Assembly: GCA_001566295.1 (NCBI GenBank)
Contig: KQ964265.1
Location: 124,001 to 188,000 of the forward strand
Origin: Microdochium bolleyi
Lineage: Eukaryota; Ascomycota; Sordariomycetes; Xylariales; Microdochiaceae
Length of the DNA stretch: 64,000 nucleotides
Direction of reading: 5' to 3'
Shown here: piece after piece, positions 10,389 to 21,789 of the stretch
How the letters are laid out: every line of letters begins with the position of its first letter
How positions within the stretch are numbered: the first letter of the stretch is position 1
Position numbers and translations under genes: made by a program
The notes under the pieces: generated by a model
Database searches by the model: none
What the model was told of the DNA's origin: nothing
The model's input: only the letters and a program-made list of their open reading frames with translations

Positions 10389-11992
10389 TCGCGGAAACAC
10401 CTTCGCCCAGTTCTGAATGGCAATGTTACATCGCGGTCGTGCTCCCTTCTGGAGTACAGGAATAGCAGCGTAATGCTTAGCGGCCAAGGACGTCATCGTG
10501 AGCTGCTGCTACTAGAACACGAGACTTCGTGTCTCGCGGTGCAGCACGCACGAGAACAATGTCAGGTTGTCAACACCCTCTCGATAACATGTCCGTGGCT
10601 TTTGCGCACCGCCTCTAGCCCCGGCGAGAGCGACAGCGACCAATTGGCACGTTCCATCCCACCAACGTCATTGGTGGCAGAGCTAACACGACATGTCTTG
10701 CGTTAGCTCCGAGGGCGTTCAGTTTAGCCGGTTGTGTGGTGCGTTACGTTTCTGTACGACTTCTAGCCTGTGGGCCAAACTCTGACAGGGCTGGACGGAC
10801 GGGCCAATCCTCGTGCAGAGTGTGCTCTCTTGTCCCGGTTGAGTTTTCGGCTGTCGGCCACCAAGGGTCCTAGGAAGTCCTTGGAGACGCGCAGGCTAAG
10901 CTGCGTCAGCCGGTCTGCTCGCTTTGCGGATACGATCCTGGTGGCTTGGGAGCTAGTCCGTTCTCGATTCAGCCTCACGCCGGCAGACGAGAAACGCAAC
11001 TCGGCCGGTGTGGCCAAGGGTGGCAGGACTTGGCCAGGAGCAGAGTGCTGTGTGGTAAGAGCAGACGGCATCGCCTGCTTGTGCTCTCTGTGATGGTGTC
11101 GGCAGTCGGTCTGCCCACCCCGCAGCTGCACCAGCCCTGGCCATCCCCGGATTTGCTATTAATAGAAAGCGCGATACGTGATTCCCTCGCCCTGCACATG
11201 GGCCGTCGCGCATTGATGCTGCCATCACTGGGAACAGTACAATCAAAGGCCAGGTAGCGCAGACGGGGAGATGTGTACAGTTGCCTCTTCCTGGACCCTG
11301 TTCATGTGAGTAACGCAGTCTGCTGCATCGCCCTCCAATGGTGTTTCTAGCTCTGCCAGGACGCAGCTCAAGGCAAACTGCAAGTAGTGGGATTATGCGG
11401 CTTGTGGGCCGTCGCTCTTCGAAGAGCCTCTCACTGATTTGAGCTGGCATCTTTGCCTCGTGAGGCAAGGCGAGGCGAGGCATTGCCCAAACCTATGGTA
11501 TTGAAGCTAATAGAGCAGGCGTGCGCTTGCCTCCGGTCCACTGCCGTCTTCTTCTCACTTTGTCTATGTCATTTCCTTAGAATGGAAGCATTGGGTCAAA
11601 TACATCTCCATACAAATAGCCCTCAGCTATCCTGGAAGCATGCATTTCACTGATCCTGCTGTGCCAATGAGACTTGATGGTCAACCCGAAGCATATCTCT
11701 CAAATCTGTCAACTCGACGAGGATATCTTTGCTGGCTCAACAAAGGAGCCTCATTGTGTATTGACGCACGGAAGACAGCCTTGGTAGGCCAAGCCTTGAG
11801 CATGGCATTCTGTAGAGCAGGTGGGTGGGGTCAACCGTTCGGCCGAATTTGTCCGCTCAACCACATCTCGGCGGACGAAGGGGCAGATACGTCCGATCAA
11901 CAGCCTACGATCTTCCAGTGGTATTGCCATGCACAGGTAGGAATGTGAACATGCGAGCTGCTTCCAGTGACACGGCTACAGAGTGGGAAAAG

Positions 11993-11999
11993 TATATAA
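11993..11999 (+). promoter_or_regulatory. TATA box of the epoxide hydrolase gene
   Basis: TATATAA within agTATATAAG, 50-57 nt upstream of the first ATG at 12050. The spacing would leave a short 5' UTR and supports that start. Confidence 0.6.
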
Positions 12000-12049
12000 G
12001 TGAGCACATCAGCCACCACCGACTGTGAAGAGAACCCAAACTCTTCAGC

Positions 12050-13496
12050 ATGCTCTTCCACGAACAAGCTCAGCAACAACAAAGCACAATGTCGTCTCCA
12101 TTTGCCAACCTCCCGGATATGGCCCAGGCCAAGGCTGTTCCTTTCACATACCGCGTTCCGGAGCACGACCTTTCTGAATTTCGTGACCTCCTCAAGCTCT
12201 CAAAGATCGGCCCACCAACGTACTGGAACCAGCGCAAAGACAACCAATTTGGAGTCTCCCATCAGTGGCTCTCGGCTGCCAAAGACACCTGGCTCAATGA
12301 ATTCAGCTGGCGCGCGCACGAGGAGCGCATCAATGCCGTCCCCAACTTCAAGATCTCCGTCCATGATCCAGACAATGGGCAGCAGCTCGACATCCACTTC
12401 GCAGCACTTTTCTCAAAGAAGCCCGACGCCATCCCGCTGTTGTTCCTGCACGGCTTCCCAAGCTCATTCATGGAGTTCATCCCGATCATGGAACAGCTGA
12501 CGAAGAAGTACACGCCTGACACGCTGCCGTACCACGTGATAGTCCCGTCTCTGCCTGATTACGGCCTGTCTGTCCGCGCCACGCGGGACACGGAGATGAC
12601 AGTCAGCCAGGCCGCGCGCATCATGCACCTTCTGATGCTCGAGCTCGGGTTTGGCGACTCCGGGTACGTCGTGCAGGGCGGGGATCTTGGCAGCATGCTT
12701 GCCCGCACCATGGCTGTCGAGTTCGATGAATGCAAGGCTTTCCACGGTATGTAACACCCACTCATCCCGACTGACCTGGAGATCAGATGCCTAAATTCCT
12801 GGCGTTCTAGTCAACATGCTCGTTCTGAACCCTGGTGATGCTGTGTCGCCTACGGCACCAGTCACTGCGGAAGAGCAGGCAGCTCTGGACCGCACCCGGC
12901 GATGGCAGGAAACCGGTTTCGCATACGCCCTCGAGCACGGCACTCGACCTTCCACAGTAGGCCTGGCTATGTCATCCAGTCCGCTCGCCTTACTCGCCTG
13001 GTACGTATAAACTCCATCGCCATCTCCATCGAATTTGCCATAACGCTGACACCTTTGCACAGGATCGGCGAGAAGCTCTGCGAATGGGTCGACCCGCGCG
13101 CTCCGTTCTCGCTCGACACCATTCTCGCCACGGTGACCTTCTACTGGTTCACCAACACATTCCCTAGCAGCCTGTACCACGCCGAGCTCGTCAAGAAGGT
13201 CATGGCCGGCGAGACACTGCCGATCTCGAAGGTCAAGCCGATGGGCTACTCGCTCTATGCGCATGACCTGGCCATCCTGCCGCGCGCGTGGGCGGAGGAG
13301 CTGTATCCGAACCTGAAGCTGTTCAAGTTCCATGCCGAGGTGAGTCACTAGCCCATGAATACCGGTTGTTGCGGGTGGGATCCGAAACAGATGCTAATCT
13401 GCTATCTAGGGCGGTCACTTCGCGAGCTTGGAACAGCCCAAGGCCTTCTTGGAAGACGTGGAGCAGTTCGTCGAGCTTTCCCGTCAACTCTTCTAA
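12050..13496 (+). CDS. epoxide hydrolase (alpha/beta hydrolase with EHN N-terminal domain)
   Basis: Four exons: 12050-12746, 12811-13000, 13063-13339 and 13410-13496. The introns are 64, 62 and 70 nt, all GT..AG. The total is 1251 nt, giving 416 aa. Residues about 30-135 are an epoxide-hydrolase N-terminal domain. The oxyanion motif HGFP (134-137), the nucleophile Asp212 in QGGDLGS and the catalytic His about 391 in GGHFASLEQP are intact, the last encoded by the final exon. The two tyrosines of the cap domain are plausible in the YHAELV and MGYSLY regions. Such enzymes add water to epoxides in detoxification or in natural-product pathways. It lies 6 kb from the O-methyltransferase and 8 kb from the end of the PKS gene, so membership in the polyketide locus is possible but unproven. 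An alternative start is ATG 12089. Confidence 0.93.
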
Positions 13497-14044
13497 GACT
13501 GATGGAGCAAATTCTTGGCGAGGGTCTCGGCAGCATCGAGTCCAGATAGTCTATGACGCTCCTGGTGAGATGGTATCCTATGCTGGTCACATACTTTTCA
13601 CGAGAGTCGCGGTGCCTATTGAAATATCTTTCATTAGGTACAGACGATCGCAGATATTCTACAGCACTTCTGTAGGATAGGTTCTCAATAGACGGTACAA
13701 TAGATGTGGCCAATACAACAACGGTACGCGGACTGAATAGTAGTACAGAACTCAATGCATAGCCGTTTGATTTTAATTAGAGACTCGCGCAGCTGTTCGC
13801 GACTTCACGGGGGATGTACAGTTTTATCATTGGCAAGAAGTCCGTCCTGCAGGTCCACGCGGATAAGTAGAATGAGACGGGACGGGCTGATATCCCAAGC
13901 CGGAGTGATTAAATAACCAAAAATACGTGATGTAAATAAGTGTAAGTTAGAAGTACAAACAGGACCGGGATGGCGGCACCAACACGACAAATTTGTCATG
14001 TGGCTATGATCAGTCATTACTGGCTACGCCAGTGATGATGCTAC
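13497..14044. other. convergent 3' intergenic region
   Basis: 548 nt between the epoxide hydrolase and the Ser/Thr-rich protein genes. It is AT-rich in its second half and no gene is seen. Confidence 0.5.
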
Positions 14045-15220
14045 TTAGACCGGACCGCCATTGCGCTGGTAGCCGCACAGGCCGTTGGACAAAACGTATC
14101 CCGAGCCCGAGCTAGAGGTCACGAACGCGGCTGGGTTGGCGCTCTGGCTCGCGCAAGAGCGCGCCGCATTGCGGAGGAGGACACAGCGGCCGCTAGACCA
14201 GGCGGTTCCGGTGCAGCCCTCGGTCGTGACGCAGCGCTCGCAACAGGCCTCGGCCGTGCTGGTCTGCGTGTTGTCGTAGATGGAGCCGCCGCCGACGTTG
14301 CCGTTATTGTTGTTGTACACGTTGTTGATGACGCCGCCGTTGAACTGGGGGCCGAGCATGTTGTTGGCGGCGCAGGCCGCGTAGGATACGGTGGTGGCTG
14401 TAGCCGTCTCGGTCTCCGTCACCGTCGCGGTGCTCGTCTCGGTGGTGGTGGTGGTGGAGGTGGAAGTGGTCGTCTCCGTGGTCGTGACAGTCGACTCAGC
14501 ACGGGGGACCTCGGTGGAGGTGCTCGTGATGGTGGCGGTCTCCGTGGCAGTGATCGGCGCGGGCGTAATGGTGGTGCTGACGGTGGTGGTGGCCGTCGCC
14601 GTCGCCTGCTCAGTGAGTGTGGCGGCACACTTCACGCACTGAGGGTACTGCGTGGGGACATCACTGACACCGCAGTCAGTGCCTGCCGTGGTGGTGGTCG
14701 TAGGGTGGTACTGCGCGGTCGACGAGGTCTTCTTCTTGCAGTGCGGGTGTCCAACGTGGCGCCTCTTGTGCTTCTGCTGGCTCGGGAAGCCGTTGACCGT
14801 GTCGGCAATGGGCACAAAGTGGCTCGGAGCCGGGATGAGGCTGTTGGTCGTGGTCGTCGTGGTCGTCGTCTCAGTTTGCGTAACAGTCTCAGACTCGGTG
14901 GCAGTGGCAGTGGCTGTCACAGTCTCAGTCGATGTCGAAGTGTATGTGTCAGTGACTGTCTCCTCAGTCTGCGTCACTGTGACCTGCGTCGTCTCGGTTG
15001 TCGTCTCGGTAACAGCGGCCGCGGTGATGGTGTCAGTGACAGCAGTCGTGGTGGTGGCTTCACCGAGCACGACAGTCGACGTCGAGGCCAAGGTAAGCGT
15101 CTGAACGGGAGACACGGACTTGGTGCCAATTTCAGTGGCGCAGTGGATCTCGCTGCTCACGATGTCGGCAGAGACGGAGACAACTCCTCCAAAGAGGGCA
15201 ATGTAATGAGCGGACCGCAT
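14045..15220 (-). CDS. Ser/Thr-rich secreted protein with C-terminal PAN/apple-like module
   Basis: Single exon of 391 aa from the ATG at 15220. Upstream in-frame codons lack an ATG. A signal peptide (MRSAHYIALFGGVVSVSADI) is followed by two long Thr/Ser/Glu/Val-rich blocks, suited to dense O-mannosylation. A short basic, histidine-containing stretch (QKHKRRHVGHPHCKKK) and a Cys-containing segment (GTDCGVSD..YPQCVKCAA) separate the two blocks. The last 110 residues contain an NG-rich linker and a cysteine cluster (CCERCVTTEGCTG..RCVLL) typical of PAN_4/apple-like modules, which bind protein or carbohydrate. No GPI signal is visible at the C-terminus, so the protein is likely released or held in the wall by other means. 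The low-complexity region can expand or contract. Confidence 0.8.
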   Translation of the reverse strand: MRSAHYIALFGGVVSVSADIVSSEIHCATEIGTKSVSPVQTLTLASTSTVVLGEATTTTAVTDTITAAAVTETTTETTQVTVTQTEETVTDTYTSTSTETVTATATATESETVTQTETTTTTTTTNSLIPAPSHFVPIADTVNGFPSQQKHKRRHVGHPHCKKKTSSTAQYHPTTTTTAGTDCGVSDVPTQYPQCVKCAATLTEQATATATTTVSTTITPAPITATETATITSTSTEVPRAESTVTTTETTTSTSTTTTTETSTATVTETETATATTVSYAACAANNMLGPQFNGGVINNVYNNNNGNVGGGSIYDNTQTSTAEACCERCVTTEGCTGTAWSSGRCVLLRNAARSCASQSANPAAFVTSSSGSGYVLSNGLCGYQRNGGPV

Positions 15221-18200
15221 ATTGACGGAGTAGATAGACAACTGAAAAAGGGGTAAAGAGTGAATGTTGCTATGAGGACGTGATCGTGACAGCTTGGAGG
15301 AAACAACGAGAATATCTGGTCGATCTTATATGCTCGCCCAAGTTGTCGGGACTGACGATCACCAAGTAACTAGATGCAGGGATGTGGTTCGGCCCATCCG
15401 GTCTGGATCACGTTCCACCCTGGTCTTGGTCTGTAACTTAGTCAATCGCCATGATAAAGCCCCTGTGTGTGGCTGTCAAAGACCCTGCACCTCAAGAAGT
15501 GACCAATGTGGCAAAATGTGCGAATGAGCAATCGTGGTTGCATTTCCCGGCTTCTGCAACCCCTGTCAGTGCCAAAGCCCAAGGCCCATGTCAGGCGAGC
15601 CCGGACACGGCACGATCTGGTCATGCATCGCAATTTCCTTCGAAGAATTGTCGCATGGCCAAAAGTCGCTTGCCGCTGCGGCTGAACCTTCAACGATCGT
15701 GCCACTACGTGTGGCAACAAGTCACTTTACTTCAACGATGTGTGGCGTATGAGTTGTCCACTCAAACACGGTACAAAACACCACATCTAGTTGCATAACA
15801 TCCGCATAACTGAGAACAGAGTCCTGTTTCGTAGAGGTTCCAAAGCATCTCGTGGAAAGCAATATCCCTTCCGGAGCTCTGGGCCTCTGGACGCTTCCTT
15901 TCAAGGTTATTTGGACCTCAAGCATCTACGTGGGAATGCTTAGACAAGGCACTACTGCTCGTCGAGCTCAACCAATCTTCTTCCAGACCAGATGTCTCTA
16001 GAGTACCAACCTGAAATCCTCCTATTGAGGCAGAGTAGTTTCTCTAAGGCCTCTTCTCAAATCTGTTCCACTGCTGAGCGCCTCAAGAGTGCGCTCCCAT
16101 ACGAGGGGCGCGTTCCCAGGCACGCGGAACAACACGGCCCGTAGCGTGAAAACTATTGTGTCTGAAGTGGCCCCTGTTGCTCAAGCTTAAGCCTTGCCGT
16201 AGCCCGATGCCAATCAACAGCCTCGCTTCGTTGTCTGGCGTACTTCAGTCTCCACATATACAGGCGCCGGGGATCGCGTCCGGGGGGCGTTGGCGGCCGC
16301 CAGCTGAAAAGAGTGTAGGGCCAGAACGGGCCGGATGCTCCGTGCTGGCATACTCTAAGCCCACCGGAGTTTTTGGCGATGGAAGCGAGATTGCGAGGGC
16401 CCATTTCTGTGATCCCGACCGCTATTCCGCCCGGAGTGCGGAGCAACCTCCGAAGCGCAGCCTGGACCGGCTCACCGAGAGTTTCCAGACTCGATTCAAC
16501 ACGGATGACATGCTCTCATCATTTCCACATGCCTCCTGATCTATCCTTCAAAATGCAGCCACAACAGGATGCTAAGCGGTGGGACTGCCCAGAGACGGAC
16601 ACAATTCTTCAGGCTATGAGCTAGGGAGATACCGCCTACTTGCATCTGCCAGGTGTTTTTTAAGTTCTGAGCGATGCAAAATGTATTCGCCTGCCGTCTC
16701 TATCGTGTCAGTGGCTGGCGCCCGTCATTAACTGGCGCTCCTGATGGTCTGATTTCATCCTTACCACGAACTAATTCGGCACGGAGAAAAGAGAGAGGTC
16801 CATAATCATATCGGACACTCTTCCAAAGTCGCATGAGCTCAATATAGTCGGAAAAGCAAAGACCACCCCGCCCGCGGCGTGCCCGTCACCGAGCGCACTG
16901 CCTGCTCTTCAGGGGCCCCTGAACAGCTGAGTCCATGTGCGTTTCGACCACATACCTGGGACAAGGGGTTGGCCATGTGCGTATCATGCACCTTGTGGTC
17001 CACTCGTCTGAACCTGCCGCTCGAGCTGCGACCACATCCCGCGCTTTCTGTACGTGGATGAGTTTCGGAAGGCGCACGTCAGTGGTCCGATGGAACGGGA
17101 CAATCAGCCGTCTAGGTTCTTGGTCTCCACTGTCAACCAATATTGCCAGCTATGGAAATTCACAAGCGAGCAGAGCACCCCAAGTCGTTGCATCTGGTAG
17201 CGACTGGCTGGTCCGCAGGCTCCGCTTACACGCATTGCATCCTGCACCGTGCCCTCGGCTGTGCCGGGTCGCCTCAGGGGTCTCAGTGCCTTATAATGAT
17301 GCTTTAGGTACGTGGATTCTCCTTTTCGGGGGCACAACAGCGATCCAGATACTACAACCAGGGTCGCGAGACCAATAGCACGTGACGGGGAGCTAGACTT
17401 TCTGAGCGCTCAAAGGCACATAAGATTTGGCCCGTGTCTGCCGATCACCAAGGAGATATCCGTGCGTAGAGCATCATTGACAGTCAACTTCCTTTGCTCA
17501 ATGCAACTGTTAGTATCTATAGTAAGTTGATGAGATGAGATCTGATCAATAAAGAAAGTCAGCCTCTGACAATGGAAAATTTGAAGACGTGCTTCGAGCC
17601 GTCACCGCAGCCTGGGCAATCCTCGATACCAACAGCCTGCTTGGCTCTCTACTTTGCGGCGCCGCCGCCCAGCGCCATGACAATCACCGTGGTCGAGCTA
17701 CCGACCGCCTAGACTGCGCCCCCCACGCGCTTCTTGGGACCGATGCGCATGCAAGATGAGGCGTGCCCCTGGAATTTGACGTTGTGGGAGGACTCTGGAA
17801 CTTACACCTGTGCCGCGTCCGCATCCGGGGAGCTTGACATGCACGGGTCCTCGCGTTTGGCACCAGCTTGCGTCTGGCAGGTTTCTGCCGCGGACCTCGA
17901 CCGGGTGGCTGACTTTATTGACCTGCATGTTCAGAGGCTCGAGCTTGTACACTCAGCCGCTTTCACTCAGAGAGCTCTAGCTTGTTGACGGCCCTCCTTG
18001 CAGCGCACCTTCCAGTCCAAAGAGGAAAGGAGATGCTTGAACGTATCACATGCATGACTGTCTGTAATAACCTGGTACTAGGCGCGCTGGTTTACCAGTA
18101 AAAGTGGAGTTTACAAGATACAATTCATTCTATGAAGCGGCACCATCTCACATGAAGCTGTTCCTCATACGATACACTGTCAGGGAACAGCTTGTTCTGG

Positions 18201-18473
18201 CACGAATCACTGGTACAAGCCGAGTTTAGAGGACTTATGCCAGGCTTCAATGGTCAACAGAAAGACAATATCTATTCACCCCTTAATCACAGCTTGTGAG
18301 AAGTGTAGCGGCAGACTACCGTGGTCTTCGCGAAGTTCTTGGTGAGACTTACTTCAGAGACAGGCCATGTAGAGAGCTACTGAGTGCAACCAGAACGAGC
18401 CACCTCCTTCTCTTGCTGACCTTTCACATGAATAGGCTGCTTCAGACAGAGAGTACAACCCAGAAACAGCATC
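15221..18473. other. long gene-free stretch at the left edge of the polyketide locus
   Basis: About 3.25 kb. Frames are short and mutually overlapping. None has a recognisable domain, signal peptide or splice pattern. I see no intact transposon, terminal repeats or tRNA. Composition changes along the stretch, with GC-rich segments near 16.3 and 17.8 kb. Confidence 0.4.
15325..15332 (-). promoter_or_regulatory. TATA box of the Ser/Thr-rich PAN protein gene
   Basis: CATATAAG on the minus strand, about 105 nt upstream of the ATG at 15220. Confidence 0.5.
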
Positions 18474-19240
18474 TCAGACGTTTACTCCGACGTAGACTGC
18501 AACGAGCAGTCCGCCATCGTACGGTGCCGTTGTGATTCTAAACCCGTTCTCAGGGTTCTCCAGATACGTCACCAGATCTTTGTACCCAGTCTTTGCCGCT
18601 ATATTGTTGTCCGCGACTACAAGAGACCCCACCGTCATTCTTGGCTTCACCAGGTTGAGGGTTGGCATAGCCAGCGGCGTCCAGACTGCATCCAGGTCGC
18701 GTGTTAGTGTGTCTCATTCCCCATCCCTGTTCATACAAACGTTTGGAAGAAAAACTCACTGTCCAGCAGGAGAAAGTCGACTCGTTCAGGGAGATTAGTC
18801 TTGAGGGTCTCTCTGAGGTCGCCCTCCCTGAGGTCAATCCACTGCTCGACCTCCTGGCCCGCTCGTGCCCAGTGCTCCCTTGCCCGCGCAGCCTTGGCCG
18901 GCTCATTCTCCGTCGCGATGACCTTGCCGCTGCCGCTGCCCTCCTGGCGTGCGTTCTGGCCGACCGCTAGGGCCAGATAAATGGTGCTGAGTCCGAAGGA
19001 AGTGCCGGCCTCGACGACGAATCTGGCGCGGCTGGCCCGCAGCAGGATGTACACAAGAGCGCACTTGTCCGGATCCAGAGCTACGAAGCGATCCAGAGCC
19101 ACTGACTCGGCCTGGCCGTCGGTGCTCACATACGGCGGTTCCGTCAGGGCTTGCTTGTGGAGGTCTCTGAGCAGCTCGAGGGTTGCAGGCGCGGCCACGA
19201 CGGAAGAGATAGCCTTTTCGATGACGCTGAAGTCGGGCAT
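18474..19240 (-). CDS. SAM-dependent O-methyltransferase (family 3-like)
   Basis: Exon 1 is 19240-18760 and exon 2 is 18685-18474. The 74-nt intron has GTGAGT and GCAG ends. The total is 693 nt, giving 230 aa, the usual length for this family. The class I Rossmann glycine motif reads VVEAGTSFGLST (about residues 75-86). The acidic residue of motif IV lies in LLLDIW across the splice junction. The exon join restores the typical LLDIWTPLAMPTL segment, confirming the model. The enzyme would transfer methyl from S-adenosylmethionine to a hydroxyl or carboxyl of a small molecule. It is the nearest recognisable tailoring gene to the PKS and is transcribed on the same strand. This makes it a plausible polyketide methyltransferase, though the substrate is unknown. 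Confidence 0.88.
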
Positions 19241-19836
19241 GATGTCAACTAGGTAGTCTTGGTGTTTTCTTGTCGTTATTACAATGATGGCTTGTATGGT
19301 CTGGAGTAAGGAAGTGGCTGAAGTACCCTGGGGTAGTCAGAGGAGCGGGGAAGCAGGGTCATCTTTCGCCCGGCGGCCTTTCGACATTTTGAGTCATCGA
19401 CCACCCTCGACTAAAGCAAGATCGGGACACTCGATAGCCAGACGGAAACCGCAGGTCGAACACTTGGTGCTGGTCATTTTCGGGCCGTGTAATTATAGAC
19501 GTCACTCCTCGATCGCATAGCTCTCCAAGATCTAAACAGGACACAGCTACCCTCCCACTCAAATAACATTCGAGGTCTAGCAAGGGACGCTCGCGCAAGG
19601 GTCGAATATAGAATAGCATTGTATAGTGCGGTGAACTTTGTCACATAAAAAATTGTGATGCGATCTATAGATATGACTTGATATCACCTACGCAGGTATC
19701 TTGTTTAGCAATGGGGACAAAGGAGATCCTTACTCCGACTTCCCTCGATCTCTTGGTGGCAGAGGCAAGCCCGGACCTGCGTAAGGCCAAGGTCACATGT
19801 GCCACTTCTGTATTGTGCCACTTCTTTGACCACAAC
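19241..19836. other. intergenic region between O-methyltransferase and hypothetical gene
   Basis: 596 nt between tandem minus-strand genes, containing the methyltransferase promoter. No gene is supported. Confidence 0.5.
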
Positions 19837-20640
19837 TCACTGAAACTCAAAGGTATTGTCTTCCTGGTGAACTAGGGTGATTCTGTTGGTGCCTCGCATA
19901 CCGAAGTCGACGGCGACCTTGTTGTTGACCGTGTCGCTGTGCACGAGATTCCCATCGCGAAGCCTCTCGCCCGCGACGACGTAGAACGTGGTCTGCGGAT
20001 AGATGTTGTACACGGAGTTGGGGTGCGGGGTGAAGGTGCTCATCACGGCAAAGGTGTCGCCGTCTTTGGAGCTCGCTACGCCGACGAAGAGGTTGTCTGC
20101 ATATTTCCTTTCAATATCTTTATTCGTTTCATAAAACAATTTGTCGAGAGGCAAATGGTGAGTTTGGCGAGTGTCAAATCAAGGGGAAGAGATCGACATA
20201 CTCTCCCTCGCATCCCGCTCCGTGAACGGCACACCGCCATTTTGGAAGCCCGTATCGATCATAAACGAGTCTCTCTTGCCCTTGCCCGGCGTGACAGGCG
20301 AAGCGAGATCGCACGAACCACAGCCCTCGAGTACTGAGAACCCAACGGTGGAAGCCATGGCGCTTTCGTCGGTGCCTAGTTTGACTGGTAGCGTCTTGTA
20401 CACGTTGACTCGCCCGCCATGCTGCGGGCTGCTTTTGTAGCTGCCGCAGATGGCAAAGTAGTTGTTCGACATCTCGAAGCTGGCCACCCCACCGCTTGGC
20501 GCGGGCGGGCACTGCTTCATGACGTTGGTCCAGACGGTCCCGCTGGGACCGCCTCCGACACTGGGTTTCTCGGCGAAGAGGAGGTAACTCTGCGGGCCGC
20601 CGGTGCGGTTCTTGATGGTAATGTTGTAGTTGGTGACCAT
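19837..20640 (-). CDS. hypothetical protein of the PKS neighbourhood (232 aa)
   Basis: Exon 1 is 20640-20202 and exon 2 is 20096-19837. The 105-nt intron runs from GTATGT to ATGCAG. The join yields a smooth RENNLFVGVASS segment and an uninterrupted frame. The ATG at 20640 has good context (gtcaaaATGG). The protein has no signal peptide or membrane segment. It is rich in predicted beta strands with Gly/Asn turns. It opens with YNITIKNRTGGPQSYLLF and later has YFAICGSY, GFSVLEGCGSC and VYNIYPQTTFYVVAG. I do not recognise the domain. The all-beta look and the Asn-rich start resemble uncharacterised fungal proteins that I cannot name. It sits between the O-methyltransferase and the PKS, on the same strand, and has its own TATA box. 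Confidence 0.75.
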
Positions 20641-21789
20641 TTTGACAGACACTTATGGTTCGCTGTAGGAGAATTCAAGATGATTAAGGTCCAAGGGATG
20701 ATTTTTAAGAGCTGGAAATGTCTGATTGTTGTCGAAAGTGTCTGTGGCACACGTTCGACACATGAGCTCAGGAGCTTCCTTATATACAGATTTCTATGGA
20801 CACAGCTTGTTCGTCCAGCCCAGAAAATTCATCCATATGTGCACAGCTCGGACGATCCGAGAGGGCAATAGTCTGAATTATCGGCAAGCCCAAAGCCAGT
20901 TGCTTGCTTGTCAACGTGTGAACAATGCACCACATGCAGTGAGGAATACATGCAGCAGGGGCTAGCGGAGTCCAACCTCTCGGTGGCGTGACATGCATCA
21001 GCTGAATGTTCTCGCTTGTGTCCTCTAAGACTTGCAGCGAAACACGATAGAGGACGCTTGCTGGAGGCGTCGAGCTGAACAGCTACTTCATGTCGACGCT
21101 GTGGGTCCGCTGCCCCGACTGAGGCGGTGGTTGCATCTATTGTTCCACGGAAGGGCCTCTGTTACCACCTGTTAGGTATCATTGTAATTAGAAATGATTC
21201 GCTTCCAACTGTGGCAGGGCGACACTCTGACTTCGGGGAGCAAACGTGATCCCTTTGAAGACTGAAGGAAGCGGACCTGAGTCGTACTGAGACGGTCCTC
21301 TGGGTGGTTCCCAAACAGGCAATCCCCGGCGGGCCGTGCCGAAAGAGTGGGACCGTCCCGTCCATTCAAGGTTCAAGTCTTGTGTCGGGGCCTTCAGTTG
21401 ATTCACTTGTCTGATCTTCAGCTTGATCTGACAATTTATACCGTGCCTTGAGGGTGGCGGAGTTGAGGAAATGGAGGTCTTGCAAGCTAGAAGGGAGGAT
21501 GCCGGCGCGTCTTCCAGTAGCGACTCTACAAGAGATAATCACGCGGGCAGGGTAAGACTTTTGGTGCCGATACACGGACCCTTTCGCAAAGCACGAAAGT
21601 AAGACTGATCAAAGCTTGGTATTGACACGCTTTGATGCATCCATGTTTATTAAAAACGGCTAGGATTTGTCTGTTTTGCAGCGGGGAAGCACAATTACGA
21701 CAACACGAGAGTAAGGTTGAAGTCACGCTTAAACAAATGAAAGAACACGAGAAGCACGATTTTTCGTGTAAAAGAAAGAAGTGGAGTGC
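20641..21789. other. intergenic region downstream of the PKS gene
   Basis: 1.15 kb holding the promoter of the hypothetical gene and the PKS 3' UTR. A short tRNA B-box-like string near 21368 has no cloverleaf around it. No gene is called. Confidence 0.45.
20780..20786 (-). promoter_or_regulatory. TATA box of the hypothetical gene
   Basis: TATATAA on the minus strand, about 140 nt upstream of ATG 20640. Confidence 0.5.

Larger units (their letters stand above)
10240..12049. other. intergenic region between divergent secreted protein and epoxide hydrolase genes
   Basis: About 1.8 kb with two promoters. Frames at 10.77-11.25 kb are open on several strands but have no recognisable content. A short GAGGC-rich direct repeat lies near 11461-11482. 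No gene is called. Confidence 0.45.

Noticed and set aside
21366..21410. tRNA B-box-like string GGTTCAAGTC
   Set aside because: No matching acceptor or anticodon stems can be folded around it.
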